Assembly (NCBI RefSeq): GCF_018614655.1
Contig: NZ_JAGGOG010000014.1
Span: 341,166 to 405,165, forward strand
Length of the DNA stretch: 64,000 bases
Source: Pseudomonas fluorescens
GTDB taxonomy: Bacteria; Pseudomonadota; Gammaproteobacteria; Pseudomonadales; Pseudomonadaceae
Reading direction: 5' to 3'
The position numbers were made by a program, and so were the translations under genes. A model generated the notes under the pieces. It had not been told where the DNA came from, did not search any database, and saw only the letters and a list, made by a program, of their open reading frames with translations. The stretch's first letter is position 1. Every line of letters begins with the position of its first letter. Below, piece by piece: positions 27,176 to 36,025 of the stretch.

Positions 27176-28519
27176 ATGTCGACCTGCTCCGTTCATCCGC
27201 TGCCCTATCGGGCAAATCCTGCCGAGTATTTCACGGCCATTCGCCATGCCCCCGGTGCGGTGCTGCTGGACAGTGGTCGACCGGCCGCCGAACGCGGTCG
27301 CTACGACCTGCTCAGCGCCTGGCCGGAAGCCACACTGGCGGTCTGGCCGGATGAAAGTGGCAGCGATTTCCTGCAACGGTTGCGGGAAAACCTGACGCTG
27401 CTGGGTGAAGCCGCGCTGCCGGCACCTTATGAGCTGCCGTTTGCCGGAGGTCTGATCGGTTACCTGAGCTACGACTTCGGTCGGCATCTGGAACAGCTAC
27501 CGCACCTGGCCGTGGACGACCTGCGCCTACCGGACGCGCGCTTCGGCCTGTATGCCTGGGCCCTGATCAGCGATCACCAGGCCCAGACCAGCCAATTGGT
27601 ATTTCACCCCAAACTGGTGGAAAGCGAACGGCAACGCCTGATCATGCTGTTCAGCCACCCAGCGCCGAGTGCTCCCGCGACGTTCAAACTGCACGGCAAG
27701 ATGACACCGGATCTGACCGCACAAACCTACCGGCAAGCCCTGGCCCGGATTCAGGACTACATCCAGGCCGGCGACTGCTACCAGGTCAACTTCGCGCAAC
27801 GCTTTCGCGCCCCCTGTATCGGCGATCCGTGGGTCGCCTATTGCGCTCTGCGCGAGGCCTGCCCGACGCCGTTTTCCGGATTCCAGAGCCTGCCTGACGA
27901 TGGCGCGGTGCTGAGTTTATCGCCGGAGCGCTTCGTCAAAATCAGCCAGCGCCAGGTGGAAACCCGCCCGATCAAAGGCACCCGCCCCCGCGGCGCGACA
28001 CCAACGGAAGATGCAGCCAACGCCGCCGAACTCCTGGCCAGCCCCAAGGACCGTGCCGAGAACTTGATGATCGTCGACCTGCTGCGTAATGACCTGGGGC
28101 GTACCTGCCGCATCGGCTCGGTGAAGGTGCCGGAGCTGTTCAGCCTGGAAAGCTACCCCAACGTGCATCACCTGGTGAGCAGCGTTACCGGCGAATTGGC
28201 AGATGACAAAGATCCCCTGGACCTCATCGCCAGCAGCTTCCCCGGTGGCTCGATCACCGGCGCGCCGAAAATTCGCGCAATGCAGATCATCGACGAACTG
28301 GAACCGACCCGACGCGGGCTGTACTGCGGCTCGTTGTTGTACCTGGACGTGCGCGGCGAGATGGACAGCTCCATCGCCATTCGTAGCTTGCTGGTCAAGG
28401 ATGGGCAGGTGTGTTGCTGGGGCGGTGGCGGGATTGTCGCTGACTCGGAGTGGCAGGCGGAGTATCAGGAGTCGATGACCAAGGTGCGGGTGTTGTTGGA
28501 GACACTGGAAGGGTTATAG
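27176..28519 (+). CDS. pabB: Aminodeoxychorismate synthase component I
   Basis: A 447-residue chorismate-utilising enzyme of the TrpE/PabB fold. It has the TRPIKGTRPRG catalytic segment (near residue 265), NLMIVDLLRNDLGR and SFPGGSITGAPK motifs, and a C-terminal GGGIVADSEWQAEYQES. With PabA it makes 4-amino-4-deoxychorismate for folate. Its length and N-terminus (YRANPAEYFTAIRH, a short tryptophan-site region) fit PabB rather than TrpE. It appears monocistronic, followed by a REPIN. Confidence 0.92.
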   Translation: MSTCSVHPLPYRANPAEYFTAIRHAPGAVLLDSGRPAAERGRYDLLSAWPEATLAVWPDESGSDFLQRLRENLTLLGEAALPAPYELPFAGGLIGYLSYDFGRHLEQLPHLAVDDLRLPDARFGLYAWALISDHQAQTSQLVFHPKLVESERQRLIMLFSHPAPSAPATFKLHGKMTPDLTAQTYRQALARIQDYIQAGDCYQVNFAQRFRAPCIGDPWVAYCALREACPTPFSGFQSLPDDGAVLSLSPERFVKISQRQVETRPIKGTRPRGATPTEDAANAAELLASPKDRAENLMIVDLLRNDLGRTCRIGSVKVPELFSLESYPNVHHLVSSVTGELADDKDPLDLIASSFPGGSITGAPKIRAMQIIDELEPTRRGLYCGSLLYLDVRGEMDSSIAIRSLLVKDGQVCCWGGGGIVADSEWQAEYQESMTKVRVLLETLEGL

Positions 28520-28534
28520 CGCTTTCAAAGGCCC

Positions 28535-28620
28535 CTTCGCGAGCAAGCCCGCTCCCACATTCGACCGCATTCCTACAGGATAAACGCGGTCGAATGTGGG
28601 AGCGGGCTTGCTCGCGAAAG
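28535..28620. repeat. REPIN with about 34-bp arms
   Basis: Almost perfect inverted arms start TTCGCGAGCAAGCCCGCTCC at 28536 and extend into CACATTCGACCGC before a short loop. The complementary arm ends at 28620. It sits between the convergent pabB and thrH genes. Confidence 0.9.
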
Positions 28621-28643
28621 GGTCATCCACCCCGCTACATAAC

Positions 28644-29261
28644 TTACAGGCTCAACGGCCGGTTCGAAGCCTTGATGAACTCTTTCTTCAAATCCTCAAA
28701 CGTATGCACCGCCGGGAACTGCGGGAACTCGCGGATCACATTCTCCGGCGCATGGAACAGAATGCCCTGGTCCGCCTCACCCAGCATGGTGGTGTCGTTG
28801 TAGGAGTCTCCCGCCGCAATCACCCGGTAGTACAGGCTTTTGAAGGCCAATACCGACTGACGCTTGGGATCTTTCTGACGCAACTGATAGTTCACGACGC
28901 GATTCGTCTCATCGGTAATCAACCGATGGCACAGCAACGTCGGGAAGCCCAGCTGGCGCATCAGCGGCTGGGAGAACTCATAGAAGGTGTCCGACAGAAT
29001 CACCACCTGGAAACGCTCACGCAGCCAGTTGACGAACTCGATGGCGCCGTCCAACGGCTTGAGGGTGGCAATCACCTCCTGGATGTCTCCAAGCGTGAGG
29101 CCGTGCTCATCGAGGATCCGCAGGCGCTGCTTCATCAGCACGTCGTAGTCGGGAATGTCCCGGGTGGTGGCCCGCAGGGATTCAATACCGGTTTTTTCGG
29201 CGAAGGCGATCCAGATTTCCGGAACCAGCACCCCTTCCAGGTCGAGACAGGCAATTTCCAC
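28644..29261 (-). CDS. thrH: Phosphoserine phosphatase / homoserine phosphotransferase ThrH
   Basis: A 205-residue HAD-superfamily protein, the length of P. aeruginosa ThrH. Motif I is DLEGVLVPE (nucleophile Asp7), with a VILSDTF Ser/Thr motif II and a GDSYNDTTML motif IV. ThrH has phosphoserine phosphatase activity and can transfer phosphate to homoserine. It starts at GTG (29261), supported by GGGAG 6 nt upstream. It is divergent from cysH. Confidence 0.92.
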   Translation of the reverse strand: MEIACLDLEGVLVPEIWIAFAEKTGIESLRATTRDIPDYDVLMKQRLRILDEHGLTLGDIQEVIATLKPLDGAIEFVNWLRERFQVVILSDTFYEFSQPLMRQLGFPTLLCHRLITDETNRVVNYQLRQKDPKRQSVLAFKSLYYRVIAAGDSYNDTTMLGEADQGILFHAPENVIREFPQFPAVHTFEDLKKEFIKASNRPLSL

Positions 29262-29411
29262 AAGACACTCCCATTAATGTTGTTAGTTGAGCGAGCAAAA
29301 GGACTGCCGAACTCTAGCGATTCATGCCGGCGGCCGCAACGCAGGCCGGATTTTGTTACCATCGCCCCCCTATAGAGCGCTCAGCGCCACTGACCTGTAG
29401 GAACCGTCCTG

Positions 29412-30146
29412 ATGAACCAAGCCTTCGACGTCGCTGAACTCGCCGCGACTTATGCCAACAAATCCGCCCAGGACATCCTCAAGCTGGCGTTCAGCCAGTT
29501 TGGTGACGACCTGTGGATCTCTTTCAGCGGCGCCGAGGACGTGGTGCTGGTGGACATGGCCTGGAAGCTGAACAAGAACGTCAAGGTGTTCAGCCTTGAC
29601 ACTGGCCGCCTGCACCCAGAAACCTACCGGTTTATTGAACAGGTGCGCGAGTTCTACAAAATCGACATTGAGCTGATCTCGCCGGACCAGAGCAAGCTGG
29701 AACCCTTCGTCAAGGAAAAGGGCCTGTTCAGTTTCTACAAGGATGGCCATGGCGAGTGCTGCGGCATCCGCAAGATCGAGCCGCTGCGCCGCAAACTGTC
29801 CAGCGTCAGCGCCTGGGCCACCGGCCAACGCCGCGACCAGAGCCCCGGCACCCGTAGCCAGGTGGCGGTGCTGGAAGTCGATACGGCCTTCTCCACCCCG
29901 GAACGTACCCTGTACAAGTTCAACCCGCTGGCGAAAATGACCAGCGAAGAAATCTGGGGTTACATCCGTATGCTGGAGCTGCCGTACAACAGCCTGCACG
30001 AGCGCGGCTTTATCAGCATCGGCTGCGAGCCTTGCACCCGCCCGGTGCTGCCGAACCAGCACGAGCGCGAAGGCCGCTGGTGGTGGGAAGAAGCAACCCA
30101 GAAGGAATGCGGGTTGCACGCGGGGAATATCATCAGCAAGGCGTGA
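29412..30146 (+). CDS. cysH: Adenylyl-sulfate (APS) reductase
   Basis: A 244-residue PAPS/APS reductase family enzyme. It carries the cysteines of the 4Fe-4S-type plant/bacterial APS reductases: Cys116-Cys117 (ECCGIRK) and Cys205-x2-Cys208 (GCEPCTRP), plus the catalytic Cys233 in [16 protein letters not shown] nucleotide-binding segment is near residue 38. It reduces APS to sulfite for assimilatory sulfur metabolism. The PAPS-specific E. coli type lacks the CC/CxxC pair, so APS is the probable substrate. Confidence 0.95.
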   Translation: MNQAFDVAELAATYANKSAQDILKLAFSQFGDDLWISFSGAEDVVLVDMAWKLNKNVKVFSLDTGRLHPETYRFIEQVREFYKIDIELISPDQSKLEPFVKEKGLFSFYKDGHGECCGIRKIEPLRRKLSSVSAWATGQRRDQSPGTRSQVAVLEVDTAFSTPERTLYKFNPLAKMTSEEIWGYIRMLELPYNSLHERGFISIGCEPCTRPVLPNQHEREGRWWWEEATQKECGLHAGNIISKA

Positions 30147-30498
30147 TGCCCACCTCAAATACATGTACACAAGAATGTCACTATCAGTGCCATTTTTGTG
30201 TGCATTTAATAATTAACGCACCGAAAAGTTACACCCTTTCTTGCAACACACTCCTCCCTACGATTGATCAAATTCCTCATACAAAATAAATACCTGTTCA
30301 AATGGTCAATTTATATCGTTTTAAATTCAGCTAGTTATTGCTAACACCTATAAAAACGAAATTAACAGCTGATTTGATAGACGAAAATCTGGCACGTATG
30401 TGGCTTAAGGTGAAATGCGCTTTGTATACAAAATATACAAAACATACATACACTTTGGCCTCTGCGATTTTCCGACAGATGCCTTGGAGCCTGCCGGA
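30147..30498. other. 352-nt AT-rich intergenic region upstream of the NCS1 permease
   Basis: I find no coding sequence here. The segment is markedly more AT-rich than its surroundings and contains the TTGTATACAA palindrome and further TATACAAA/ATACAT half-sites at 30422-30452. It likely holds the permease promoter and its operator. Confidence 0.5.
30422..30450. promoter_or_regulatory. Operator-like TTGTATACAA array
   Basis: A perfect palindrome TTGTATACAA (30422-30431) is followed closely by AATATACAAA and ACATACATAC half-sites. This is the classic shape of operators for FCD/GntR-type repressors. It lies about 70 nt upstream of the permease start. No GntR gene is adjacent. Confidence 0.5.
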
Positions 30499-32028
30499 AT
30501 GCGTACAAGTCTCTCGAATAACATCGCACTGGATCTGCCCTCCTCCACCTTGATCCCGGAGGCCACAAGTCCTGGCGCTCTGGTGCTTAGCCCGCGCCTG
30601 CACAATAAGGACCTGGCGCCAACCAAGGCCGAAGGTCGGCGTTGGGGTCGCTACAGCATCTTTGCCCTGTGGACCAACGATGTGCACAACATCGCCAACT
30701 ACTCCTTCGCCATCGGCTTGTACGCCCTGGGCCTAGGAGGCTGGCAAATTCTGCTGTCCCTGGGGATCGGCGCGGCGCTGGTGTATTTCTTCATGAACCT
30801 GTCCGGTTACATGGGGCAGAAGACTGGGGTGCCGTTCCCCGTGATAAGCCGCATCAGTTTCGGTATTCATGGCGCGCAGATTCCTGCACTGATCCGCGCA
30901 GTGATCGCCATTGCCTGGTTCGGGATCCAGACCTACCTGGCCTCGGTGGTTTTCCGTGTGCTATTGACGGCGATTCACCCAGGTTTTGCCGATTACGACC
31001 ACAACTCGATCCTCGGGCTCTCCACACTCGGCTGGGTGTGCTTTGTGGCGATCTGGTTGGTGCAACTGACGATCCTGGCCTATGGCATGGAGATGGTGCG
31101 CCGCTATGAAGCTTTCGCCGGGCCGGTGATTCTGTTGACTGTGGCGTCATTGGCCGGTTGGATGTACTTCCAGGCCGGCGGCCACATTGCCTGGTCGGTT
31201 CGCGAGCCGCTGACGGGTGGCGAGATGTGGCGCAACATCTTCGCCGGCGGCGCGCTGTGGCTGGCAATCTACGGCACGCTGATCCTCAATTTCTGCGACT
31301 TCGCTCGCTCCTCGCCCTGCCGCAAGACCATCAAGGTCGGCAACTTCTGGGGCCTGCCGGTGAACATCCTGGTGTTTGCCACCATCACCGTGCTGCTGTG
31401 CGGTGGGCAGTTCCAGCTCAATGGCCGGGTGATCGAAAGCCCTACCGAAATCATCGCGGCGATTCCCAATACGTTCTTCGTGGTACTGGGCTGCCTGGCG
31501 TTCCTGATCGTCACCGTGGCAGTGAACATCATGGCCAACTTCGTCGCCCCGGCGTTTGTACTGAGCAACCTGGCGCCCAGGTACCTGAACTTTCGCCGGG
31601 CCGGGCTGATCAGCGCCACCGTGGCAGTACTGATCCTGCCGTGGAACCTCTACAACAGCCCGCTGGTAATTGTGTATTTCCTGTCTGGATTGGGCGCACT
31701 GCTGGGGCCGCTGTACGGGGTGATCATGGTCGACTATTGGCTGATCCGCAAAAGCCAGGTCGATGTACCGCAGTTGTATAGCGAAGATTCCAATGGCGCT
31801 TATTACTACAGCCGTGGGGTCAATCTACGAGCTGTAGCGTCGTTTATTCCTGCGGCGGTGATCGCCATTCTCCTGGCCCTGCTGCCTGGTTTTGCCAGCA
31901 TCTCACCCTTCTCCTGGCTGATCGGCGCCGGCATTGCAGGGCTGCTGTACCTGATTATTGCCAAGCGCCAGCCGTACTACGCCGATGTCAACGGCGAAGC
32001 CATCGCGGTCGATAACGCCAGCCATTAA
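30499..32028 (+). CDS. NCS1-family nucleobase/hydantoin/allantoin permease
   Basis: A 509-residue transporter of the nucleobase:cation symporter-1 family. About twelve hydrophobic helices begin near residue 55 (WTNDVHNIANYSFAIG, the hallmark TM1 segment), with VPFPVISRISFGIHGAQIPAL in TM3. Substrates in the family are uracil, allantoin, hydantoins and cytosine. The downstream racemase-like gene (24 nt away) favours hydantoin or allantoin. The ATG at 30499 gives MRTSLSNN; the frame is open further upstream through the operator region, so that extension is rejected. Confidence 0.9.
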   Translation: MRTSLSNNIALDLPSSTLIPEATSPGALVLSPRLHNKDLAPTKAEGRRWGRYSIFALWTNDVHNIANYSFAIGLYALGLGGWQILLSLGIGAALVYFFMNLSGYMGQKTGVPFPVISRISFGIHGAQIPALIRAVIAIAWFGIQTYLASVVFRVLLTAIHPGFADYDHNSILGLSTLGWVCFVAIWLVQLTILAYGMEMVRRYEAFAGPVILLTVASLAGWMYFQAGGHIAWSVREPLTGGEMWRNIFAGGALWLAIYGTLILNFCDFARSSPCRKTIKVGNFWGLPVNILVFATITVLLCGGQFQLNGRVIESPTEIIAAIPNTFFVVLGCLAFLIVTVAVNIMANFVAPAFVLSNLAPRYLNFRRAGLISATVAVLILPWNLYNSPLVIVYFLSGLGALLGPLYGVIMVDYWLIRKSQVDVPQLYSEDSNGAYYYSRGVNLRAVASFIPAAVIAILLALLPGFASISPFSWLIGAGIAGLLYLIIAKRQPYYADVNGEAIAVDNASH

Positions 32029-32052
32029 TTTCGACACTGTTAAGGACATTCC

Positions 32053-32781
32053 ATGCGCATCCTTGTGGTCAACGTCAACACCACCGAAACCATCACCGAC
32101 GCTATTGCCAAACAAGCACGGGCGGTAGCCTCGCCCGGCACCGAGATCGTCGGGCTAACGCCCTGGTTCGGCGCCGAATCAGTGGAAGGCAACTTTGAAA
32201 GCTACCTGGCCGCCATTGCAGTAATGGACCGGGTGATGGCCTACGACCAACCGTTCGATGCGGTGATCCAGGCCGGTTACGGCGAGCACGGCCGCGAAGG
32301 CTTGCAGGAACTGCTGAACGTGCCGGTGGTGGACATCACCGAAGCCGCCGCCAGCACGGCGATGTTTCTTGGGCATGCCTATTCGGTGGTGACCACACTG
32401 GATCGCACCGTGCCGCTGATCGAGGATCGACTGAAACTGGCCGGTTTGTATCAGCGCTGTGCATCCGTGCGGGCCAGCGGCATGGCGGTGCTGGAATTGG
32501 AAGAGGATCCACTGCGCGCCATGGAGGCCATCGTGCGCCAGGCCGAGCTGGCGATCAGCGAGGACAAGGCCGAGGTCATCTGCCTGGGCTGCGGTGGCAT
32601 GGCCGGGTTGGATGAGCAGATTCGCCAGCGTACCGGGGTGCCGGTGGTGGATGGAGTGACCGCGGCGGTGACGATTGCCGAGGGGTTGGTGCGGTTGGGA
32701 TTGTCAACCTCGAAGGTGCGCACTTATGCGACGCCGAGACCAAAGAAGGTGATTGGATGGCCGGGTAAGTTTGGACGGTAA
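32053..32781 (+). CDS. Hydantoin/allantoin racemase-like (Asp/Glu racemase superfamily)
   Basis: A 242-residue protein of the HyuE/AllR-type racemase family with NVNTTETIT at the start and VVTTLDRTVPLIEDRL. The second catalytic-type cysteine is present (Cys180 in ICLGCGGM). The first position, usually Cys in a CFxDPG-like motif, is Gly75 in AGYGEHG. One of the two acid/base cysteines therefore appears missing, which questions true racemase activity. It follows the permease by 24 nt and is probably co-transcribed. It could instead be an Asp/Glu-racemase-fold enzyme of another type. Confidence 0.82.
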   Translation: MRILVVNVNTTETITDAIAKQARAVASPGTEIVGLTPWFGAESVEGNFESYLAAIAVMDRVMAYDQPFDAVIQAGYGEHGREGLQELLNVPVVDITEAAASTAMFLGHAYSVVTTLDRTVPLIEDRLKLAGLYQRCASVRASGMAVLELEEDPLRAMEAIVRQAELAISEDKAEVICLGCGGMAGLDEQIRQRTGVPVVDGVTAAVTIAEGLVRLGLSTSKVRTYATPRPKKVIGWPGKFGR

Positions 32782-32801
32782 ACCCTGAGACCGAGTTATG
32801 G

Positions 32802-32829
32802 CCATCGCGGGCAAGCCCGGCTCCCACAG
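32802..32829. repeat. REP singlet
   Basis: CCATCGCGGGCAAGCCCGGC followed by TCCCACAGG matches the REP core in inverted orientation. It lies between the racemase and the convergent LysR regulator, with no partner nearby. Confidence 0.7.
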
Positions 32830-32868
32830 GGGACTGCGCCAACTGCATCGATCGTTCCCACGCCCTAA

Positions 32869-33792
32869 TCAGATCGCACTGAACCGCTGCCCCAACCCTT
32901 GTTCGGCAAACTGCTCGATGATGAAGTCGATAAACGCCCGGGTCTTGCCGGGCAGCAGTTTGTGTTCGGCGTAGTACAGGGAGATGTTGCCGTCGTCGAC
33001 GTACCAGTCCGCCAGCACCCGCTGTAATTCGCCACTGTCGAGGAACGGCACCGCCATCGGCATGCTCACCAGCGAGATGCCCAAGCCTTGGGCGCTGGCA
33101 TGACACGCCGCTTCGGAGTCGCTCATGGTCATTCGTGCCTTGAGCACCAGCGGCTGCTGTTCGCGCAACCGGTTGGTCAGTTGCCAGGAGCGGATTCGCC
33201 CGGTCTGGGGCGAACGGATCAGGATGCCACTGCAACGTCCCAAATCCTCAGGGGCATGCACTGGCAAGCGTCGCGCCAGATAGTCCGGCGAGGCCACCAG
33301 GATTCGATGGGCTGGGCTGAGTTTGCGTGCGACCACGCCCTGGGGCAGTTCGAAACCACCGCCAATGGCGGCATCAAAACCCTGGCCGATCAAGTCCACC
33401 TGGCGATTGTCGAAGTGCCAATCCGGGCTGATGTCGGGAAAGCGCTGCAAAAACTCCCCCAGCAACGGCACCACATATCGGTTACCAAACACCGTGCCCA
33501 TGCTGACCTTCAACGTGCCCACCGGTCGACCTTCGGCGCTGGCCAGATTGGCCACGGCATTCTGGATGGTAATAAGACTGCCGCTGACTTCCTCCAGAAA
33601 CAACTTGCCGGCCTCGGTCAGCGTCAGGCGTCGGGTGCTGCGCTGGAACAACCGTACACCCAGGCGCGCTTCCAGCTTGGCGACACTTTTGCCGACCGCC
33701 GCCGGGGTCAGGCTCAGGTGCCGAGCCGCTTCGGCGAAGCTGCCGCCTTCAGCGCTACGCACGAAACATTCGATACTGCCAAAGCTTTCCAT
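32869..33792 (-). CDS. LysR-family transcriptional regulator
   Basis: A 307-residue LTTR. The winged HTH covers residues 1-62 (SFAEAARHLSLTPAAVGKSVAKLE), with a periplasmic-binding-protein-like effector domain after residue 88. It is divergent from the short-chain dehydrogenase at 33920, across a 127-nt gap, and probably regulates it. The effector is unknown. Confidence 0.88.
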   Translation of the reverse strand: MESFGSIECFVRSAEGGSFAEAARHLSLTPAAVGKSVAKLEARLGVRLFQRSTRRLTLTEAGKLFLEEVSGSLITIQNAVANLASAEGRPVGTLKVSMGTVFGNRYVVPLLGEFLQRFPDISPDWHFDNRQVDLIGQGFDAAIGGGFELPQGVVARKLSPAHRILVASPDYLARRLPVHAPEDLGRCSGILIRSPQTGRIRSWQLTNRLREQQPLVLKARMTMSDSEAACHASAQGLGISLVSMPMAVPFLDSGELQRVLADWYVDDGNISLYYAEHKLLPGKTRAFIDFIIEQFAEQGLGQRFSAI

Positions 33793-33919
33793 ACCGCCAC
33801 ACTCTAAACTTTTGGTTTACACAGACTATAGCAATGACGGTCTACCGGGGTGGCCCAGTGAGGTCGATACTCGGCTCCAACAACAAGGCAGCCTGCCTTG
33901 AACATTTTTGGAGATCGAC

Positions 33920-34666
33920 ATGACCACACAAAACCTCAGCGGCAAAGTCGCCTTGATCCAGGGTGGCTCCCGTGGCATCGGTGCCGCGATCGTCAAACGC
34001 CTTGCAGCCCAGGGCGCTGCCGTTGCCTTCACTTACGTCAGTTCTGCCGCCAAGGCCGAGGAACTGCAGAACAGCGTGATCAGCGCAGGCGGCAAAGCCC
34101 TGGCGATTCATGCCGACAGCGCCGACGCAGCCGCCATCCGCAGCGCCGTCAGCGCCACGGTTGAAGCGTTCGGACGCCTGGACATCCTGGTGAACAATGC
34201 CGGAGTACTGGCCGTCGGCCCGCTGGAAGATTTCAAGCTGGAAGACTTCGACCGGACCCTGGCAATCAACGTGCGCAGCGTATTCGTCGCCACCCAGGAA
34301 GCCGCCAAACATATGAGTGAAGGCGGCCGCATCATCAATATCGGCAGCACCAACGCCGAACGCATGCCGTTTGCCGGTGGCGGCCCGTATGCCATGAGCA
34401 AGTCGGCGCTGGTGGGCTTGACCAAAGGCCTGGCGCGAGATTTGGGGCCACGCGGGATCACCATCAACAATGTGCAGCCTGGGCCGGTGGACACGGATAT
34501 GAACCCGGCAAGCGGCGATTTTGCCGAGAGCCTGATCGAGTTTATGGCAGTGGGGCGTTACGGCCACGTGGAAGAGATCGCCAGTTTTGTGGCGTATCTG
34601 GTGGGTCCGGAAGCGGGTTATATCACCGGGGCAAGCTTGTCGATTGATGGCGGGTTTAGTGCGTGA
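33920..34666 (+). CDS. Short-chain dehydrogenase/reductase
   Basis: A 248-residue classical SDR. Visible features are the GGSRGIG cofactor motif (residues about 14-20), NNAG (about 90-93), the catalytic Ser in NIGSTNAERM, and PYAMSKSAL with the YxxxK pair. The C-terminal GASLSIDGGFSA is typical. It most resembles 3-oxoacyl-ACP-reductase-like SDRs, but the substrate cannot be read from sequence. The ATG at 33920 (MTTQNLSG) is preferred over 33908. It is divergent from the LysR regulator. Confidence 0.9.
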   Translation: MTTQNLSGKVALIQGGSRGIGAAIVKRLAAQGAAVAFTYVSSAAKAEELQNSVISAGGKALAIHADSADAAAIRSAVSATVEAFGRLDILVNNAGVLAVGPLEDFKLEDFDRTLAINVRSVFVATQEAAKHMSEGGRIINIGSTNAERMPFAGGGPYAMSKSALVGLTKGLARDLGPRGITINNVQPGPVDTDMNPASGDFAESLIEFMAVGRYGHVEEIASFVAYLVGPEAGYITGASLSIDGGFSA

Positions 34667-34698
34667 TACCTACGGCCTTAAGAACACTGCATAACTAA

Positions 34699-34819
34699 AT
34701 GTGGGAGCGGCGGTGCGACGATTCGACTTGCTCGCAAAGACGGTGTGCCAGGCAATATATCTGTCACTGATACACCGCTTTCGCGAGCAAGTCGAATCGT
34801 CGCACCGCCGCTCCCACAT
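34699..34819. repeat. REPIN with about 40-bp extended arms
   Basis: Inverted arms carry the REP core (GTGGGAGCGG) interrupted by a CGGTGCGACGATTCGA insert before CTTGCTCGC. The two arms are near-identical complements over about 40 bp, around a 40-nt loop. It lies between the convergent SDR and HAD genes. Confidence 0.9.
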
Positions 34820-34843
34820 TTTGATTCGGTGCATTCAGTTGAA

Positions 34844-35533
34844 TCAACGCATTGGCGGCAAGCCGTAGGCCTCAAGATCAAAGTCCGCCAGCTTGCGGAT
34901 GATCTGGTCGGCGTGGTGATACTTGCTGTCGGCCATGGCTTCATCCGGTACGGCGATGGCGGTCATGTGCGCGGCCTTGGCGGCGGTGACCCCAAAAGGC
35001 GAATCCTCGAACACCAGGCAATCCTCGGGCGCAACGCCCAGGCGGCGAGCGGCGGTGAGGAAGATGTCCGGCGCAGGCTTGGCGGCGCCGACTTCCGGGT
35101 CATCCGCCGTGACGATGGTGCCGAACAAGCCAAACCACTCACGGTGCAAAGTGGTCTTGTGACCAAAGGAATTGCGCGATGAACTGGTGCCCACGGCAAT
35201 CGGAATATTGTGCGCCTTCAAGTGCCGCACCAGCGCCTCGGCACCGGGCATGCCCAGAGCCTTGGGGAAGCGCTCGCTCATCAGCGGTTCGCGGATCACC
35301 AGGAACTCTGCCGGTGTGATGGGCAGGTCCAACGCCTTGACCACGTATTCGGCCAGGTCCTGGGCACCACGCCCGATGATGTGCTGCTTGATACCCCAAT
35401 CGTAGGTACGGCCATAACGTTCGGCGATGATCTGCGTCACTTCGGTGTAGATGCCTTCAGTGTCCAGTAACAACCCGTCCATATCAAAAATCACGGCCTT
35501 GATCGGGCCGACAGCAGTACGCGGTGCATTCAT
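34844..35533 (-). CDS. HAD-family phosphatase (GS1/beta-phosphoglucomutase-like)
   Basis: A 229-residue HAD hydrolase. Motif I is DMDGLLLDTE (near residue 18), motif II VGTSSSR, motif III Lys in the GHKTTLH region, and motif IV EDSPFGVTAA. A helical cap (residues about 25-90) places it with sugar-phosphate or pseudouridine phosphatases. The physiological substrate is unknown. It is divergent from the DUF2784 gene. Confidence 0.88.
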   Translation of the reverse strand: MNAPRTAVGPIKAVIFDMDGLLLDTEGIYTEVTQIIAERYGRTYDWGIKQHIIGRGAQDLAEYVVKALDLPITPAEFLVIREPLMSERFPKALGMPGAEALVRHLKAHNIPIAVGTSSSRNSFGHKTTLHREWFGLFGTIVTADDPEVGAAKPAPDIFLTAARRLGVAPEDCLVFEDSPFGVTAAKAAHMTAIAVPDEAMADSKYHHADQIIRKLADFDLEAYGLPPMR

Positions 35534-35650
35534 CAGAACAGATCCGTGGGCGAAGGACTAAAAGGATTCAGCACAATAACGGCCCGGCTTGCCTGCAAGC
35601 AACCCATTCTCCCTTAGACTGACAGCCTGCCCTTTTGAAGCGAACCCAAC

Positions 35651-36025
35651 ATGCTCTACCGCATCGCCGCCGACAGCCTGGTGCTGTTTCACCTGGCCTT
35701 TATCCTGTTTGTACTGTTCGGTGGCCTGCTCGCCCTCAAATGGCGCCCGGCCATCTGGCTGCATCTGCCTGCCGCCGTCTGGGGTGTAGCGGTCGAGTTC
35801 TTCCACCTGCCCTGCCCGCTGACCCGCTGGGAAAACCTGCTGCGCCACCTCGCCGGGCAGGACGGTTATGGCGGCGGCTTCATCGAACACTATGTACTGA
35901 CGCTGATTTATCCGGCCGGGCTGACGCCGCAAATCCAGTTTGGCCTGGGCGCTCTGGTGCTGCTGATCAACCTGACGGTGTATGGCTGGATTATCAGGCA
36001 ATGGAAACGGGCGCGGGCGGTGTAG
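35651..36025 (+). CDS. DUF2784 family membrane protein
   Basis: A 124-residue membrane protein with about four hydrophobic helices. It begins MLYRIAADSLVLFHLAFILFVLFGG and carries a VEFFHLPCPLTRWEN segment typical of DUF2784. The function is unknown. Its last 32 nt overlap the 3' end of the convergent epimerase-like gene. Confidence 0.85.
   Translation: MLYRIAADSLVLFHLAFILFVLFGGLLALKWRPAIWLHLPAAVWGVAVEFFHLPCPLTRWENLLRHLAGQDGYGGGFIEHYVLTLIYPAGLTPQIQFGLGALVLLINLTVYGWIIRQWKRARAV

Noticed and set aside
30147..30498. AT-rich segment as a horizontally acquired island
   Set aside because: It is only about 350 nt long, contains no gene and looks like a promoter/operator region for the NCS1 permease.
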